From an uncultured Candidatus Hydrogenedens sp. (GTDB lineage: Bacteria; Desulfobacterota_D; UBA1144): a stretch of 64,000 nt of DNA. This document shows positions 63,645-64,000 of this stretch, one piece after another. The translations under genes and the position numbers were made by a program. Every line of letters begins with the position of its first letter. The first letter of the stretch is position 1. The stretch is taken from positions 62,001 through 126,000 of the forward strand of contig CACLTT010000001.1 of assembly GCA_902609885.1 (NCBI GenBank). Reading direction: 5' to 3'. The notes beneath the pieces are model-generated. The model was given only the letters and a program-made list of their open reading frames with translations, had not been told where the DNA came from and did no database searches.

Positions 63645-63645
63645 T

Positions 63646-64000
63646 TTAATAATCTTCCCAATCTATATCGTACTCTCTTACATCAATAAATCTTCCACTT
63701 ATTGCAGCGGCAGCAGCCATAATTGGACTTACAAGGTGAGTTCTTCCACCTTTACCTTGCCTACCTTCAAAATTTCTGTTTGATGTACTAGCACATCTTT
63801 CTCCAGGAGAAAGTTTATCAGGATTCATAGCTAAACACATACTGCATCCAGACTCTCTCCATTCACAGCCAGCATCTTTAAAAATTTTATCAAGACCAAG
63901 TTTCTCAGCTTGATACTTAACTAATTGTGAACCAGGGACTACGATGGCATTTATATTATTTGCAACTTTATTTCCTTTAAAAATTTTACTTGCTGCTACT
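63646..64000 (-). CDS. leuC: 3-isopropylmalate dehydratase large subunit (partial, C-terminal part)
   Basis: The frame is open from the window edge. It reads [19 protein letters not shown], then [21 protein letters not shown] with the last two cluster-ligand cysteines of the [4Fe-4S] aconitase family, then [20 protein letters not shown], the conserved C-terminal LeuC signature. The 5' end lies outside the window. Confidence 0.95.
   Translation of the reverse strand, partial: VAASKIFKGNKVANNINAIVVPGSQLVKYQAEKLGLDKIFKDAGCEWRESGCSMCLAMNPDKLSPGERCASTSNRNFEGRQGKGGRTHLVSPIMAAAAAISGRFIDVREYDIDWEDY

Overview
The window is a densely packed, strongly AT-rich stretch of bacterial chromosome (GC looks to be near 30% by eye; not computed). 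Intergenic gaps are short, start and stop codons often overlap, and there is no rRNA, insertion sequence, prophage or CRISPR array. This looks like a streamlined, probably marine, Gram-negative bacterium. Several gene orders, namely ilvB-ilvN-ilvC-psd-pssA, nnr-tsaE-lysC-cimA, tig-clpP-clpX-lon and rpoN-ptsN-hprK-EIIA(Man), resemble those I recall from deltaproteobacteria such as Geobacter. I infer a proteobacterial lineage with delta-type gene order, but the window does not fix the taxon.

Layout. 1-11000: the start of an NAD-dependent epimerase, a ThDP enzyme, lepA, a DUF1015 protein, a Sua5/YrdC protein, purE, a DUF3891 protein, an acyl-CoA ligase, the ammonium transporter amt behind a clear sigma-54 promoter, then a small tautomerase and zinc-ribbon pair with a structured leader or small RNA. 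11160-20600: radA-murI, etfBA, the dnaX-ybaB-recR replication/repair operon, SRP RNA, two tRNAs, a Nudix hydrolase, DUF805 and moeZ. 20060-24650: a lysine-rich-tailed protein, guaB (apparently with an ATT start), guaA and a frameshifted AMP-binding protein. 24650-29440: an island of tiny membrane proteins and short unknown genes with alkA-like, methyltransferase and coaX genes. 29475-41250: a MerR-like regulator, cimA-lysC-tsaE-nnr, a radical SAM protein, cysS, an enoyl reductase-type SDR, and cinA, recA and tsaB. 41269-48390: ilvBNC, psd, pssA and an M16 protease. 48437-56785: tRNAs, tig-clpP-clpX-lon, a DUF4301 protein and a TrmH-type methyltransferase. 56822-64000: trpS, a crotonyl-CoA carboxylase/reductase homologue, a HAD phosphatase, the rpoN-linked regulatory PTS operon, DUF2905 and leuDC.

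How the genes work together. Branched-chain amino acid synthesis is represented by cimA (citramalate route to isoleucine), ilvBNC and leuCD. The IlvB homologue has lost the GDG metal/ThDP motif, whereas the separate ThDP enzyme at 754-2433 keeps it. Nitrogen control is suggested by rpoN at one end and a sigma-54 promoter in front of amt at the other. Protein quality control is grouped as tig-clpPX-lon plus an M16 protease. The t6A tRNA modification genes sua5-like, tsaE and tsaB are dispersed.

The observations most worth checking are: (1) the ATT start of guaB overlapping the upstream stop; (2) the degenerate IlvB; (3) a promoter-hairpin-terminator unit upstream of the zinc-ribbon/tautomerase genes; (4) repeated TATAAT-like boxes exactly 6-7 bases before start codons without Shine-Dalgarno sequences, suggesting frequent leaderless mRNAs, including for previously easily missed genes of 29 and 43 codons; (5) a TrmH-type tRNA methyltransferase gene whose 3' end is encoded antisense inside a tRNA-Arg gene; and (6) a frameshifted AMP-binding gene.
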